Positions 32,048 to 43,000 of a DNA stretch of 64,000 nt are shown piece by piece. The stretch is taken from positions 1 through 64,000 of the forward strand of contig NC_088961.1 in the NCBI RefSeq assembly GCF_010111755.1. Reading direction: 5' to 3'. Source of the DNA: Nakaseomyces glabratus (Eukaryota > Ascomycota > Saccharomycetes > Saccharomycetales > Saccharomycetaceae). The notes under the pieces are model-generated. The model did no database searches. It had not been told where the DNA came from and worked only from the letters and a program-made list of their open reading frames with translations. Positions within the stretch are counted from its first letter, which is position 1. Each line of letters begins with the position of its first letter. A program made the translations under genes and the position numbers.

Positions 32048-33931
32048 ATGTCAGGACCATTGTTGTTTGCTCGTAACGCGGATGGGTTGTATTTCAAGCC
32101 TTTGAAAAACGAGGATTCAAAGCGTGTTATCCATTTGTCAGCTCACGACCAATTATTAACAGCAGTAGATGGCGGTGAATTCCCTGTTGCTGCAAAATCC
32201 ACAATAAAGGTGGCTGCACTATTAGGTTTCATCAGATTGAAACTGAACAAATATGCTATAATAGCTGATACGGTTGAAGAGTCTGGAAGACTGGATGGGC
32301 ATATTATTTACAAGGTTGTTCAACACTCTATTGTTAACGCAAAGAGATCATCGAGAATTGATAAAGATGAAGCTGAATACTTGAAATTGTTAGAAATGCA
32401 ATTGAAAAACTCCACTCTTTACTTCTCTTATACTTATGATTTGACAAACTCATACCAAAGAAATGAACATATTAAAAGTCCAGTTGGTTCTCCATACTGG
32501 AAAACATGTGATAAGAGGTTTTTCTGGAATCACTACATAACAGAGGAACTAAGATCCTTAGCCCAAGAAGACAGTAATGTAGAGGTTTTTATTCAACCTA
32601 TTATTTACGGTTATGCAAAGGTCTTGGATACTGGTCTAAATGGTGTTCCAATTAATGTCGGTTTGATTACCAGAAGATCAATTTACAGAGCGGGTACCAG
32701 ATATTTCCGCCGTGGTATTGACGAAAATGGTAATGTGGGAAACTTCAACGAGACTGAACAAATTTTGCAAGTTAGAAAGACTGGGGGAAACCCTGAATTG
32801 TTCTCTTTCTTGCAAACGAGAGGCTCTGTTCCAGTTTATTGGGCTGAAATAAACAATATGAAGTATAAGCCTAAGTTGGTTCTGGGTGATAACAGCACAT
32901 TGGAATCTACCAAGAAGCATTTCGATGAACAGGTAAGCTTGTATGGTGATAATTACCTTGTTAATTTGGTGAACCAAAAGGGACATGAACTTCCTGTTAA
33001 AGAAGCTTATGAAACAGCCGTTGCTGGTCTGAATAACCCAAAGATACATTACATATATTTTGATTTTCATCACGAATGCCGTAACATGAAATGGCATAGA
33101 GTCAAACTTCTGATAGATCATTTGACAGAGATGGGACTATCTAGTAAGGATTATTTCCACAAGATTTTCACAATGGATGGTTTGAAGACAGAAAAAATAG
33201 TTAGTGAGCAACATTCGACTGTTAGAACTAACTGTATGGATTGTTTGGATAGAACTAACGTTGTTCAATCAGTTTTAGCTCATTGGATCTTGCAGAATGA
33301 ACTTGAAACTTCTGGAGTCGTTGGTGAAGAGCAATTATGGGAACAAGATAAGTCGTTGTTATCTTTATTCCAAAACCTATGGGCAGATAATGCTGATGCA
33401 GTCAGTTTTTCATACTCGGGTACTGGTGCTTTAAAGACAGACTTTACAAGGACTGGTAAGCGTACTAAGGCAGGAGCCTTCAATGACTTTGTTAATTCAG
33501 CTTCCCGTTACTATCAAAACAACCTAACTGATGGTCCTAGACAAGATTCTTATGATTTATTCCTTGGTGGTTTCAAGCCGTTCTCAACAGGAGTTGTCTC
33601 TCCTTTTACCGACAGAAGACCGTTTATTATTCAGGCTGTGCCAATGCTTCTCTATGCAGCCATTACTGTTCTCGGTGCAACTATATTGTTCCCAAAGGGA
33701 TCATTTACAGACTCTAAGAATATGATGTATTTCATATGTGCAGCTGTAACTACTGCGGCTTGTGTACAATTTTTGATCAAAAATGGAATGCAGTATGTCA
33801 ACTGGCCCAAATTGATGGATGTTGGCTTTTTGGTTGCAATGCAAACACACAACAAGGAGCAAGAATTTAGAGGGTTTAAATACAAACCTGATCCGCGGTT
33901 TAAAGCCCCTACAACTTCAAAGAAGGACTAG
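32048..33931 (+). CDS. SAC1: Sac1 phosphoinositide (PI4P) phosphatase
   Basis: 627 residues. The ATG at 32048 (MSGPLLFARNADG) is chosen because it aligns with the S. cerevisiae start MTGPIVYVQNADG; the in-frame codon upstream at 32036 is TTG. The Sac domain spans about residues 50-520, with the catalytic CX5R signature in RTNCMDCLDRTNVVQ (C396, R402). Two C-terminal membrane segments (VPMLLYAAITVLGATILF and YFICAAVTTAACVQFLI) anchor it in ER/Golgi membranes. It dephosphorylates PI4P and other phosphoinositides and supports lipid exchange at ER contact sites. It is the ortholog of YKL212W. TRP3, next in S. cerevisiae, is absent here. Confidence 0.97.
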   Translation: MSGPLLFARNADGLYFKPLKNEDSKRVIHLSAHDQLLTAVDGGEFPVAAKSTIKVAALLGFIRLKLNKYAIIADTVEESGRLDGHIIYKVVQHSIVNAKRSSRIDKDEAEYLKLLEMQLKNSTLYFSYTYDLTNSYQRNEHIKSPVGSPYWKTCDKRFFWNHYITEELRSLAQEDSNVEVFIQPIIYGYAKVLDTGLNGVPINVGLITRRSIYRAGTRYFRRGIDENGNVGNFNETEQILQVRKTGGNPELFSFLQTRGSVPVYWAEINNMKYKPKLVLGDNSTLESTKKHFDEQVSLYGDNYLVNLVNQKGHELPVKEAYETAVAGLNNPKIHYIYFDFHHECRNMKWHRVKLLIDHLTEMGLSSKDYFHKIFTMDGLKTEKIVSEQHSTVRTNCMDCLDRTNVVQSVLAHWILQNELETSGVVGEEQLWEQDKSLLSLFQNLWADNADAVSFSYSGTGALKTDFTRTGKRTKAGAFNDFVNSASRYYQNNLTDGPRQDSYDLFLGGFKPFSTGVVSPFTDRRPFIIQAVPMLLYAAITVLGATILFPKGSFTDSKNMMYFICAAVTTAACVQFLIKNGMQYVNWPKLMDVGFLVAMQTHNKEQEFRGFKYKPDPRFKAPTTSKKD

Positions 33932-34238
33932 TCTTTCTAATGTATGTAATACCATAAATTTCATGATATAATTTTCAATCAAAGAGACCCTTTTCATAGC
34001 TTCTGTCAATTTTTCCAGAAAAAAGGAATTGTATATAGTCTAGAAGAACTGGAATAATTTCAACAGTACATTGTTGTTTGTGTATTTCACACTCCATGGC
34101 AATTTTTGAACTAAATATGGATTTGCGAATGCCCTAATCGTATTGTTATCACCGTAAACGTAGTTGTACTTCGCGTGCTTTGCAAAGCTCGCAGACAAAT
34201 TCAACATGCATCCATTTCTACCTGATAGAACTTGATAG

Positions 34239-34320
34239 GAAAAGTATAAAAGGGAATGAGGATGATCTTTTTTACTTGGGGCTAACGTACATTTTTTGTG
34301 TTGATCGTAAGCTAGCCCTA
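34239..34320 (+). promoter_or_regulatory. Candidate snR64 promoter: TATA and Tbf1-type site
   Basis: TATAAAAG lies at about 34239 and an exact AGCCCTA (ARCCCTA, Tbf1-type) at 34314-34320, roughly 290 and 215 bp upstream of the snoRNA C box. Tbf1 sites in independently transcribed snoRNA promoters are established for S. cerevisiae and related yeasts. The link to this snoRNA is inferred from position. Confidence 0.5.
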
Positions 34321-34528
34321 TAAGACAGGACTAGATAATACAGATTATAATCTGAGTAAAAGCAATATTGTTCTCTAGTCTAATATATGTTCAAGACGTT
34401 GTCAAGTGTTACTTTGTTTTTCCAGGTGGAGCACTAGTGCTTGATAGTGCATATGTGTAGGCTATTACGCAATAGCTAGCAATGAGCTAGTCAATAATTT
34501 TTCTGTTTTTGTTTATTTTTTATTTTTT

Positions 34529-34640
34529 TTACATGATGAGGAACCAGATAGGGACAACAGACCTCGATTTTTTGGAATGACGAGGAAAGTCTTTTCAATG
34601 CCAAGTTTTTAGTAGAGCTTTTGGCGATTTCCTGAACCCC
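34529..34640 (+). ncRNA. SNR64: C/D box snoRNA snR64 (25S rRNA 2'-O-methylation guide)
   Basis: Box C ATGATGA (34533-34539) and box D CTGA (34632-34635) are about 100 nt apart, with an internal D'-like CAGA (34558-34561) and C'-like ATGACGA (34577-34583). The 11 nt AGATAGGGACA (34546-34556) directly before D' are an exact complement of UGUCCCUAUCU in 25S rRNA. The fifth nucleotide upstream of D' pairs with a C, which fits the C2337 target of snR64; the rRNA numbering is from memory. Human SNORD74 uses the same TAGGGACA core with the same spacing. In S. cerevisiae SNR64 also lies just upstream of UBA1 on the same strand. I do not see a strong terminal stem, so the exact ends are approximate. 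Confidence 0.85.
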
Positions 34641-35016
34641 CAAAATAAAATAAAAGATAAACGAACAACGAAATCGATATGTAATACTAGTAGGGATGAT
34701 TTGCACTTGATTTTATGTTTTTTTTTCTTGAAGAAGATCGCTGGTAATTAAGTGTTTCAAATAAGTGTGCTTGTGCATACGCATATGCAAAGCAGATGCA
34801 CTTAGTGATCAGATTCTTGGATTAAAGTATCACGTTAAGCTCAAAACTGTCTGTGGATGATGTAATGAGTAAGAGATAGATTTTATTACAAAATTGATAA
34901 GTCAGTATTTTAAAGGAAAGAGCCGTTGAGCCCGCCAGTTGCTGTTTAATGCATTTTCCCGGATAACTACCTCATCTTTGCTAGCAGCCAGAGCTCGAAA
35001 CATGTGAAAAGTGAAA

Positions 35017-35029
35017 TGAGTCACATGAC
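35017..35029 (+). promoter_or_regulatory. Overlapping Gcn4-like and Cbf1-like sites
   Basis: TGAGTCA (35017-35023) is an exact Gcn4 consensus and overlaps GTCACATG (35020-35027), an E-box matching RTCACRTG bound by Cbf1. It lies about 1 kb upstream of UBA1 and 380 bp after snR64. Functional target unknown. Confidence 0.35.
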
Positions 35030-35800
35030 AAAGTTCTAGTATACATCCAGTAAATGCTATCTAGTATCGTACGAAAGTCCTTGAAGAATTTACAACTTCT
35101 TTAGGATTCGTACTTCTTTACTTTGGTGGTTTCACCGCCATTCTCCCCTCGTCCTTTTTTGCCACACACAGAAAGCAATGCAGGGTTTAGGTGCTGAGAC
35201 ATACCTTGCGTGTATATGTCATACCAGCTGCAAAAGCAATGTTGACTACATAATCGCCATCCTGGTAGAACAACACTAGTTGGAAAGAAAAGTCAATGCA
35301 ACGTAATTACTTCTCGATATATTCTTGCATATGCCTTGGTAAGAGAACTGTGCAACAATGAACTCAGTAAAGTACCAGGTCGATTGCCAGCATCTTCTCA
35401 GCATCTTGCCATATAACCGGTAACGATCAGTACATTGTTCCATTGGTAATGGGACAGTACGTTTGGAAGGAGGAAGGGGGAGAAGGAACACCAAGGGCAT
35501 GGGACCCTGTTCTTGCTGCGGTGTGTTTATAGTGGAATATCTTAGAAACAACCTTGTGGCCAACGAGAACCACACAATTTTTAGTGATCATAAATTGATG
35601 GGCTATCAATTAGTTTCTATTCTTTTTATTTTTCTTTACGCAATTATTTGATAAATTAGTTATAGTAACTTGAGACTTGAAACCGTACAAGGCCAATTCA
35701 GCTATACACACGATATATATATACCTAGTCGACTTGTTATCAGATTAAGCCCCTCGTCCTGGACACCTTAAGGAGAGAAGAGTAACTAATAGCATAAAGC

Positions 35801-35847
35801 AAAAAAAAAAAAAGAGAACAACAAAAAAAAAAGGTACACTATATAAA
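35801..35847 (+). promoter_or_regulatory. UBA1 core promoter: poly(dA) tracts and TATA
   Basis: A-runs at 35801-35813 and 35823-35832 are followed by TATATAAA at 35840-35847, about 170 bp before the UBA1 ATG. Poly(dA) tracts exclude nucleosomes in yeast promoters. The gene-specific use is inferred. Confidence 0.5.
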
Positions 35848-36016
35848 CTTAGGCTTCAAAAGTTCGGTGATAGACTTTTGGAAGATAATTTGTTTGAATA
35901 AAAGGAATTGATTAGTTGATTGACCGGAAGACATAATTGTCGGTACAAGTCAAGATCTTACTATACATACATTCGGTAAAAATAGGTCTTTCCAGATTGA
36001 CTAGTAAAGCATAACA

Positions 36017-39000
36017 ATGTCTAAGGAAACCGGTGAAATTGATGAGAGTTTATACTCTCGTCAATTATATGTCCTCGGTAAAGAGGCAATGCTTAAGATG
36101 CAGTTGTCTAACGTGCTGATTGTCGGTTTACGTGGTCTGGGTGTTGAAATTGCCAAGAACGTTGCCTTGGCTGGTGTTAAATCATTAACTTTGTTTGACC
36201 CTGAAAAGGCAGTTCTGCAGGATCTTTCAACACAGTTCTTCCTAAGCGAAAGTGACATTGGTAGACGTAGGGACGAAGTCACCCGCGGTAAGTTAGCAGA
36301 GTTGAATTCATATGTTCCTGTTAAGACACTCGAATCTCTTAACGACGATGATTTGAAGCAATTCCAAGTCGTTGTGGCCACAGAAACTGTTTCTTTGGAA
36401 GATAAAATTAAAATGAACAACATATGTCATAACTCTGGAGTGAAATTTATTGCTACAGAAACTAGAGGTCTGTTCGGACAAGCATTCGTTGACCTAGGTG
36501 ATGAATTTTCGGTCATTGATCAAACTGGTGAAGAACCACGGACAGGTATTGTATCTGATATAGAGCCAGATGGAACAGTTACCATGTTGGATGATAGCAG
36601 ACACGGTTTGGAAGATGGCAACTACGTCAAATTCTCTGAAGTACAAGGTCTAGAGAAGTTAAATGATGGTACTTTATATAAGGTAGAAGTACTAGGCCCA
36701 TTTGCATTCCGTATTGGATCGGTTAAAGATTTAGGTGAATACAAGAAAGGAGGTATCTTCACAGAAGTTAAGGTGCCTAAGACTTTGTCATTTAAGACTT
36801 TACAAGAATCCTTATCTGAACCAGAATATGTGTTCTCTGATTTCGCCAAGTTTGATAGAGTAGGTCAATTACATCTAGGTTTCCAAGCTCTACATCAATT
36901 TGCATTGAAGCACCAAGGTGAGCTACCAAGAACTCTGAATGATGAAGATGCTAATGAAGTTTTGAAGCTGGTAACTGATCTAGCTGCTCAAAATCCAAAT
37001 GTTCTAGGCTCCGAAGATGCCGAGATCAATGAGAAGCTTATCAGGGAGTTATCTTATCAAGCCAGAGGTGATATCCCTGGTGTTGTGGCCTTTTTTGGTG
37101 GTTTGGTTGCACAAGAAGTTTTGAAAGCTTGCTCCGGAAAATTCACACCGTTGAAGCAGTACATGTACTTTGACTCATTAGAGTCATTGCCGGATCCAAA
37201 ACAATATCCTAGAACTGCGGAAAACACAGCACCAATTAATACTCGTTATGACAATCAAATCGCTGTTTTCGGTATTGACTTCCAACGGAAGCTTGCTAAT
37301 TCTAAAGTATTCTTAGTTGGTTCTGGTGCCATCGGTTGTGAAATGCTGAAAAACTGGGCGTTGATGGGTCTTGGTTCGGGCCCAGACGGTAGAATTATTG
37401 TAACAGATAATGACTCAATTGAAAAGTCGAATTTAAACCGTCAATTTTTGTTTAGACCAAAAGATGTTGGTCATGATAAATCAGATGTTGCCGCAAGAGC
37501 TGTATCTTCGATGAATCCGGATTTAGAGGGGAAAATTACACCTATGACTGACAAGGTTGGTCCAGATACTGAGAATATATTTGACGATGCTTTCTGGGAA
37601 GGATTAGATTTTGTTACAAATGCATTGGATAATATCGATGCACGTACTTACGTTGACCGTAGATGTGTTTTCTATAGAAAGCCTTTGCTGGAATCTGGTA
37701 CTTTGGGAACAAAGGGTAATACGCAAGTTATTATTCCAAGATTGAGTGAATCTTATTCGTCATCAAGAGATCCACCAGAAAAGTCCATCCCATTGTGTAC
37801 TTTGCGTTCATTCCCAAATAAAATCGATCATACCATTGCTTGGGCAAAATCCTTGTTTCAAGGCTACTTTGCCGATGCTGCTGAGAATGTTAACTTATAC
37901 TTAAATCAGCAGGATTATGTTCAACAATTGATGAAGCAAAGTGGAGACGTCAAAGGTACACTTGAATCGATTGCAGAGTCTCTGAACAACAAGCCCAACA
38001 ATTTCGATGATTGTATTGCTTGGGCTAGGCTAGAATTTGAAAAGAAATTTAACCATGACATCAAGCAATTATTGTACAATTTCCCAGCTGACGCAAAGAC
38101 ATCTACCGGTGAACCTTTCTGGTCAGGATCCAAGCGTGCCCCAACTCCATTGGTGTTCGATGTTAACGAGCCAGATCACTTTCATTTCATTGTCGGTGCA
38201 GCTAACTTAAGAGCATTTAATTATGGTATTAAGGGTGATGATGGGGAGCCTGATGTTAATTATTATAACTCTGTACTAACTCATGTTGATGTCCCTGAAT
38301 TCTCTCCCAACAAGAACTTGCAAATTCAAGTTAATGATGAAGATCCAGATCCAAATGCTGGTAGTCAGAATGATAACTTGGATCAATTAGCTGCTTCATT
38401 GCCTGATCCAAAGACTCTAAACGGTTTCCAATTGGCACCTGTCGAGTTTGAAAAAGATGACGATACAAATCATCATATTGAATTTATCGCAGCTTGTTCA
38501 AATTGTAGGGCACTCAATTATTCCATTGAAGTTGCAGATCGCCAGAAGACGAAATTTATTGCTGGTAGAATTATCCCAGCAATTGCCACAACAACTGGTT
38601 TGGTAACGGGTTTGGTAAACCTGGAACTATATAAGGTTGTAGATGGAAAGGATGACATTGAGGTGTATAGAAATGGTTTCGTTAACCTTGCCCTACCGTT
38701 CTTTGGTTTTTCTGAGCCTATTTCTTCTCCAAAAGGTAAGTACAACGACAAAACATATGATAAAATTTGGGATAGATTTGATATTAATGGTGATATTAAG
38801 CTTTCCGACTTAATTGATCACTTTGAGAAGGTTGAAGGTTTGGAAATTACCATGTTGTCATATGGTGTTTCATTATTATATGCCTCTTTCTTCCCTCCTA
38901 AGAAATTGAAGGAAAGATTAAATCTGCCAATTACTGAACTAGTCAAGCTGGTTACTAAGAAGGATTTGTCTTCTCATTTAAAGACTATGATTCTAGAGAT

Positions 39001-39061
39001 TTGTGCTGACGATAAAGAGGGTGAAGATGTCGAAGTGCCATATGTAACTATTCATTTATAA
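36017..39061 (+). CDS. UBA1: Ubiquitin-activating enzyme E1
   Basis: 1014 residues, close to the S. cerevisiae protein (1024). It activates ubiquitin by adenylation and thioester transfer, the first step of all ubiquitin conjugation, in cytosol and nucleus. The inactive adenylation half starts at residue about 12 ([10 protein letters not shown]). The active adenylation domain follows ([20 protein letters not shown], then [19 protein letters not shown]). The catalytic cysteine is C594 in [13 protein letters not shown]. The ubiquitin-fold domain forms the last hundred residues, ending VPYVTIHL. All domains are intact. It is the ortholog of YKL210W, and is convergent with the small membrane-protein gene and STE6. 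Confidence 0.98.
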   Translation: MSKETGEIDESLYSRQLYVLGKEAMLKMQLSNVLIVGLRGLGVEIAKNVALAGVKSLTLFDPEKAVLQDLSTQFFLSESDIGRRRDEVTRGKLAELNSYVPVKTLESLNDDDLKQFQVVVATETVSLEDKIKMNNICHNSGVKFIATETRGLFGQAFVDLGDEFSVIDQTGEEPRTGIVSDIEPDGTVTMLDDSRHGLEDGNYVKFSEVQGLEKLNDGTLYKVEVLGPFAFRIGSVKDLGEYKKGGIFTEVKVPKTLSFKTLQESLSEPEYVFSDFAKFDRVGQLHLGFQALHQFALKHQGELPRTLNDEDANEVLKLVTDLAAQNPNVLGSEDAEINEKLIRELSYQARGDIPGVVAFFGGLVAQEVLKACSGKFTPLKQYMYFDSLESLPDPKQYPRTAENTAPINTRYDNQIAVFGIDFQRKLANSKVFLVGSGAIGCEMLKNWALMGLGSGPDGRIIVTDNDSIEKSNLNRQFLFRPKDVGHDKSDVAARAVSSMNPDLEGKITPMTDKVGPDTENIFDDAFWEGLDFVTNALDNIDARTYVDRRCVFYRKPLLESGTLGTKGNTQVIIPRLSESYSSSRDPPEKSIPLCTLRSFPNKIDHTIAWAKSLFQGYFADAAENVNLYLNQQDYVQQLMKQSGDVKGTLESIAESLNNKPNNFDDCIAWARLEFEKKFNHDIKQLLYNFPADAKTSTGEPFWSGSKRAPTPLVFDVNEPDHFHFIVGAANLRAFNYGIKGDDGEPDVNYYNSVLTHVDVPEFSPNKNLQIQVNDEDPDPNAGSQNDNLDQLAASLPDPKTLNGFQLAPVEFEKDDDTNHHIEFIAACSNCRALNYSIEVADRQKTKFIAGRIIPAIATTTGLVTGLVNLELYKVVDGKDDIEVYRNGFVNLALPFFGFSEPISSPKGKYNDKTYDKIWDRFDINGDIKLSDLIDHFEKVEGLEITMLSYGVSLLYASFFPPKKLKERLNLPITELVKLVTKKDLSSHLKTMILEICADDKEGEDVEVPYVTIHL

Positions 39062-39257
39062 TTGTACTATTTTAATCATATATAGCACAAAAAATTTTAA
39101 TTGTTACGCGTTTTCCTGAAAATCATTAATTACATGTTGAGCCAAGGTCGAAAGAAACGACCAAAATAATAAAATTTTGTACAAGTCGACAGCCTCGGTC
39201 GCTAGCAACCAAAATTAGTAATTGTGCCGAGAATAATCACAATAGTTATTAAATAAC

Positions 39258-39680
39258 CTACATATCACTAATAAGGGGAATGAGACCAAGTGCCACAATT
39301 ATTGTAATCAAAATAATCACCTGATTTACTGGGGACACACCAGCCATGGTTTTCAACCTAAATTCAGTTATCTTCTTTCTTATCATCTTGTTTGTAATAC
39401 CCACTTTGTTAATAGCAGTGTATATACTACCAGTTAGCACAAAAAGTGCGAGGATAAACATAAACACATCTACGTTACACCAAAATTCTGAAGAACCCCT
39501 CACACAACTTGTTACAATATTTCTACCCATAAATGGGAAACACACGGCTTGGATTACAGCAGAGAACCAAAATATATATTGTATCTCCTTAGTCAAAGTC
39601 CTAGCACCATTAGTCAAAGCCACAACACCTCCATGCAATAGAGGGTTACAAACAATTATCCAAAGTAAAGAGGAGAACAT
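39258..39680 (-). CDS. Unidentified small multi-pass membrane protein
   Basis: 140 residues with an ATG start at 39680. I do not recognise the family. Hydrophobic segments are visible at about 2-25, 38-52, 70-90 and 117-137, with a basic loop between the last two (NKMIRKKITEFRLK), so three or four membrane passes are likely. There is no clear cleaved signal peptide. It lies between UBA1 and STE6, where S. cerevisiae has no gene. A TATA-like sequence lies about 70 bp upstream on the minus strand. An overlapping 113-codon frame on the other strand (39346-39687) is less convincing. It could be a lineage-specific gene or a fast-evolving homolog of a known ER protein; real coding status is likely but unproven. 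Confidence 0.55.
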   Translation of the reverse strand: MFSSLLWIIVCNPLLHGGVVALTNGARTLTKEIQYIFWFSAVIQAVCFPFMGRNIVTSCVRGSSEFWCNVDVFMFILALFVLTGSIYTAINKVGITNKMIRKKITEFRLKTMAGVSPVNQVIILITIIVALGLIPLISDM

Positions 39681-40007
39681 TGCTTAAAATAACTGTTCGG
39701 AGTATAGATATTATTAAACTTACCAGATCTTCACTTGCTATAAGTATATATGAGTTCGTTATGACAATGGTTTTTTATTATGGTTCGTCAATTTGTTTAT
39801 GTTTGTAGGAGAGGGGTGACTGACTCCAAAATATCTAAAAGTCCGAAGATCGTACGTCTTTAGGTACCTTCATGTTGTTGCTCTGTCGAGATAAAGCATA
39901 AGAAAATCCAAGGGCACTTGTTTATCAAATAGATCGCTGATCTATCTAAAAGAATTTATACATGTATAGATCTCAGGCTACTATTTTCGTAAAATAGTTA
40001 TCGATGT
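39681..40007. other. Intergenic region downstream of STE6
   Basis: About 330 bp with the STE6 3' end and the presumed promoter of the small membrane-protein gene (TATATACTTATA near 39745). A 7-bp-arm inverted repeat ATAGATC/GATCTAT lies near 39930-39946 and may mark the STE6 transcript end. Nothing else is seen. Confidence 0.5.
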
Positions 40008-43000
40008 TTATAAGTTAAGAAGTTTTCGAAATTCCCAATTGTTCTCCATCAGCTCCTCATATGTGCCCATCATTGCTACTGTGCCATCGACTAGAAAGAA
40101 TATTTTGTCGCAGAGCTTAATTGTTTCTTTTTGATGTGATACAATAATAGTGACAGGTGCCAAGCTCCGCGAGCCTATTATATCATTGATTTTTTTTGCG
40201 CTTGTTACATCTAATGCAGATGTACACTCGTCTAAAATTAAGACTTTAGGATTCCTGAGCATCTCCCTTGCCATACATAAACGTTGTGATTGGCCTCCTG
40301 ATAGTAATGAATCGTCCAACTTACTATCCAATCCATTATTTAGGCTGATAATGAAACTTTTAAGACCTACATATTCCAAGACATTAAGCAGATGTTCATC
40401 ACCTACAGTTTCTGTTAAGCCATATAGCAGATTGTTACGAATAGTATCAAATTGTAAAACTGGATTTTGTTGTAAAAGAGCAACAGTTTTATGCAATTCT
40501 TTTGTAGACCACTTGTTAATATCGCAGGAGCATATATTTATGCTTCCTTCTGATAAACTGTATAGCCCACAGATTAAATTTATTAGGGTTGACTTGCCAG
40601 ATCCCGATTTTCCTACTATGCCATAAATTTGATTTGAATATAGTTGCATATTTATGTTAGTTAGTGTTTTTTTATTATGCACTTGTGCGTAGGTAAATGA
40701 AAGATTACTTACCTCAATTACAGGTTGATTTGGATTCCAAATTCCCTTTGTTGTTGATAAATTTGAAGGTGGCTCTATAGTCTGTTGATTATCTCCTTTG
40801 AGGATCTGGTCTATCCAAGAAATTGACCTTTGTCCCCTAGTTATATCTGGAAGTTGAGTCACTAAACTGGCAACGGTTACAATAGTAAATAATAGAAGTG
40901 CTATTGTTTCAAACAGTTTTGAGTGTGTGTATTCCCCAGTCAGCACGAGTTTAAATCCATAGTAGAAAAGGATAGATTGAAATAGTAGCACTAACATATT
41001 AGTAAGCGCAATCCCCAAACCAGTTGCTACAGCTCTATAAGTTCCGTTTTTTTCCAGTAATTTAATTTTACAATTAAATTTTTTGGTTATGTACTGTTGT
41101 AGGCAAAGAGATTGGATTGTTTTCATACCGATAATAGCCTCATAGACAATTGACTCCAAATTAGCAACTGAGGTTTTATATCTATTTTCTGTTTTGATTA
41201 AAATTGTTCCATAGAGACCAGTCAAGACTACTACTAATGGAATAATGGCGATGCATACCAAGCTTAACTTCCAACCAATGGCAATAGCCCATACTAATCC
41301 GATCGAAGTCACTAATATCAATGTAGTTATGACGGATAAAAACTCTGTTACTAAATTTCTTAGGTCTCTTAAGTCATTTATTAATAATGTACTCAAAATG
41401 GGGGCTTTGTTATTACTCTTTGAGAACCAAGATATAGGATTTTTGATGATCTTTATAAATGTTTCCTGTCTTAGCTCAAATATCCAGAACTCACCAGAAT
41501 AACCCAAAAAGAATAACTTTATAAAGGTAGATACACCATCGCACAACGCTATCAGACTCACTATCAGAGAAAATTTCAAAAGATATTCACTTCCCGGCGA
41601 ATTATATGATGTAGGTAATAAGCCATTCATTAAATAGCTAAACGTATAAGAGAAAACCGGATTACAAATTGCTGCTATAATTGCTGCAATTAAACCTATT
41701 ACCAAGACGTGCTTCTTAGATGACGAAATAATAAACTTGTATATTATTTCATTAAACGGTATCAAGATCACGGACTTGGTGTTGGATTCTAGATCCTTTT
41801 GGTCATATTCTGATATTCCTGCACTAAATGCAAAGTATTGATATTCTTCACCTTGAAATGCTTCCTCTTCTAAGTAGCTAACGTCTGTAGACACTGTAGC
41901 AGAATTGTCATATATCGATTCTGATGTTAAATGGTCATCCCATTTAAATTCTTGGGTTTTCTCAGTATTGAGGGCCGAACTTAATATTTTTCTCTCGCTT
42001 ATATTGAGAATATTATCCGTGTTACGGATGAACTCTAGGTCATGAGTTATAATAACGGTGGTTTTACCATTTCTCCAACGTTTAATATTTTCCATCAATA
42101 CAATTCTCTGACGCATATCCACAGCCGAAAGGGGTTCATCAAGAAGAAGAATGCTTGTATTTCTGGCAAAAGCTCGAGCCAACGCAACTTTCTGAGCTTG
42201 CCCGCCACTCAGCTTTATTCCACCAGAACCTATTCTAGTATCCAATCCATCGGGTAACTCAGCGATTAAATTTTCAAGAAGGGCAAATTTGCAAATGCAT
42301 TCCATTTCTAATTTTGATGGCAAATTTGTCCAATTACTACAAGCGAGTATATTGTTTCTAATAGTATCGTTGAATAGTGTTGGTGTTTGACTTACTAAAG
42401 TGATGTTCTCCAAAATGATATTACGATTTATAGATCTTATATCTAAATCACCAAGCATTATGGAACCATGATAATTATCATAATGCAACAAAATTAAATC
42501 AAAAAGAGTCGATTTCCCAGATCCTGATGGGCCTATTACATAAGTCATTTTATTTGGCTTTATAATAAAGTTCATTTTATCGAAAACCTTGTCAGTTTTT
42601 CTTTCTGGGTAGCAAAAGCTAACATTATTAAATACAATGGGTAACAAATCAATACCGCTGATAGCATCAATAAATGCTAATGACTCTCTTGGAGTTCGAT
42701 CAATCATTTTCAATAGTCTTTTCATCGCTACATCACCCTTTTGTAGTACTACTGCCTGGCCTAGAGCGCTGTTTATTATTGATCCTAGCATGAGACAACA
42801 ATGAAAACTTGTTATGACACTATCGATATTCAACTTTCCTTGTTTGATCATGCTTGATCCAAACCAAAACCCTTGCACAAACATTAGCAGTGACAGCAAT
42901 CTTAAAATTGATATGTTTGCAGAAATGAATAAAGAGGCTTTGATGTAATATTCATTTGCTTGTGCTATGTAATGAGTGTACATTGAAATCTCAAAATCGT

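Larger units (their letters stand above)
33932..36016. other. SAC1-UBA1 intergenic region containing snR64
   Basis: About 2.1 kb. It contains a snoRNA gene (34529-34640), a TATA box and Tbf1-type site upstream of it, a Gcn4/Cbf1-like composite site at 35017-35029, and the A-rich UBA1 promoter. TRP3, which sits here in S. cerevisiae, has no remnant that I can recognise. Confidence 0.7.

Noticed and set aside
34255..34365. Possible snoRNA with GATGATCT and CTGA upstream of snR64
   Set aside because: The C box has two mismatches and there is no guide matching rRNA that I know; the region fits better as the snR64 promoter.
34491..34706. 71-codon minus-strand frame
   Set aside because: It lies across the snR64 snoRNA, which explains the sequence constraint better.
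35017..35150. GTCACATG considered as centromere element CDEI
   Set aside because: No AT-rich CDEII of about 80 bp and no CCG-centred CDEIII follow; a centromere next to a subtelomere would also be unexpected.
35158..35166. TTTGCCACA as an Rpn4 (PACE) site for UBA1
   Set aside because: One mismatch to the consensus and about 850 bp from the start codon; too weak to call.
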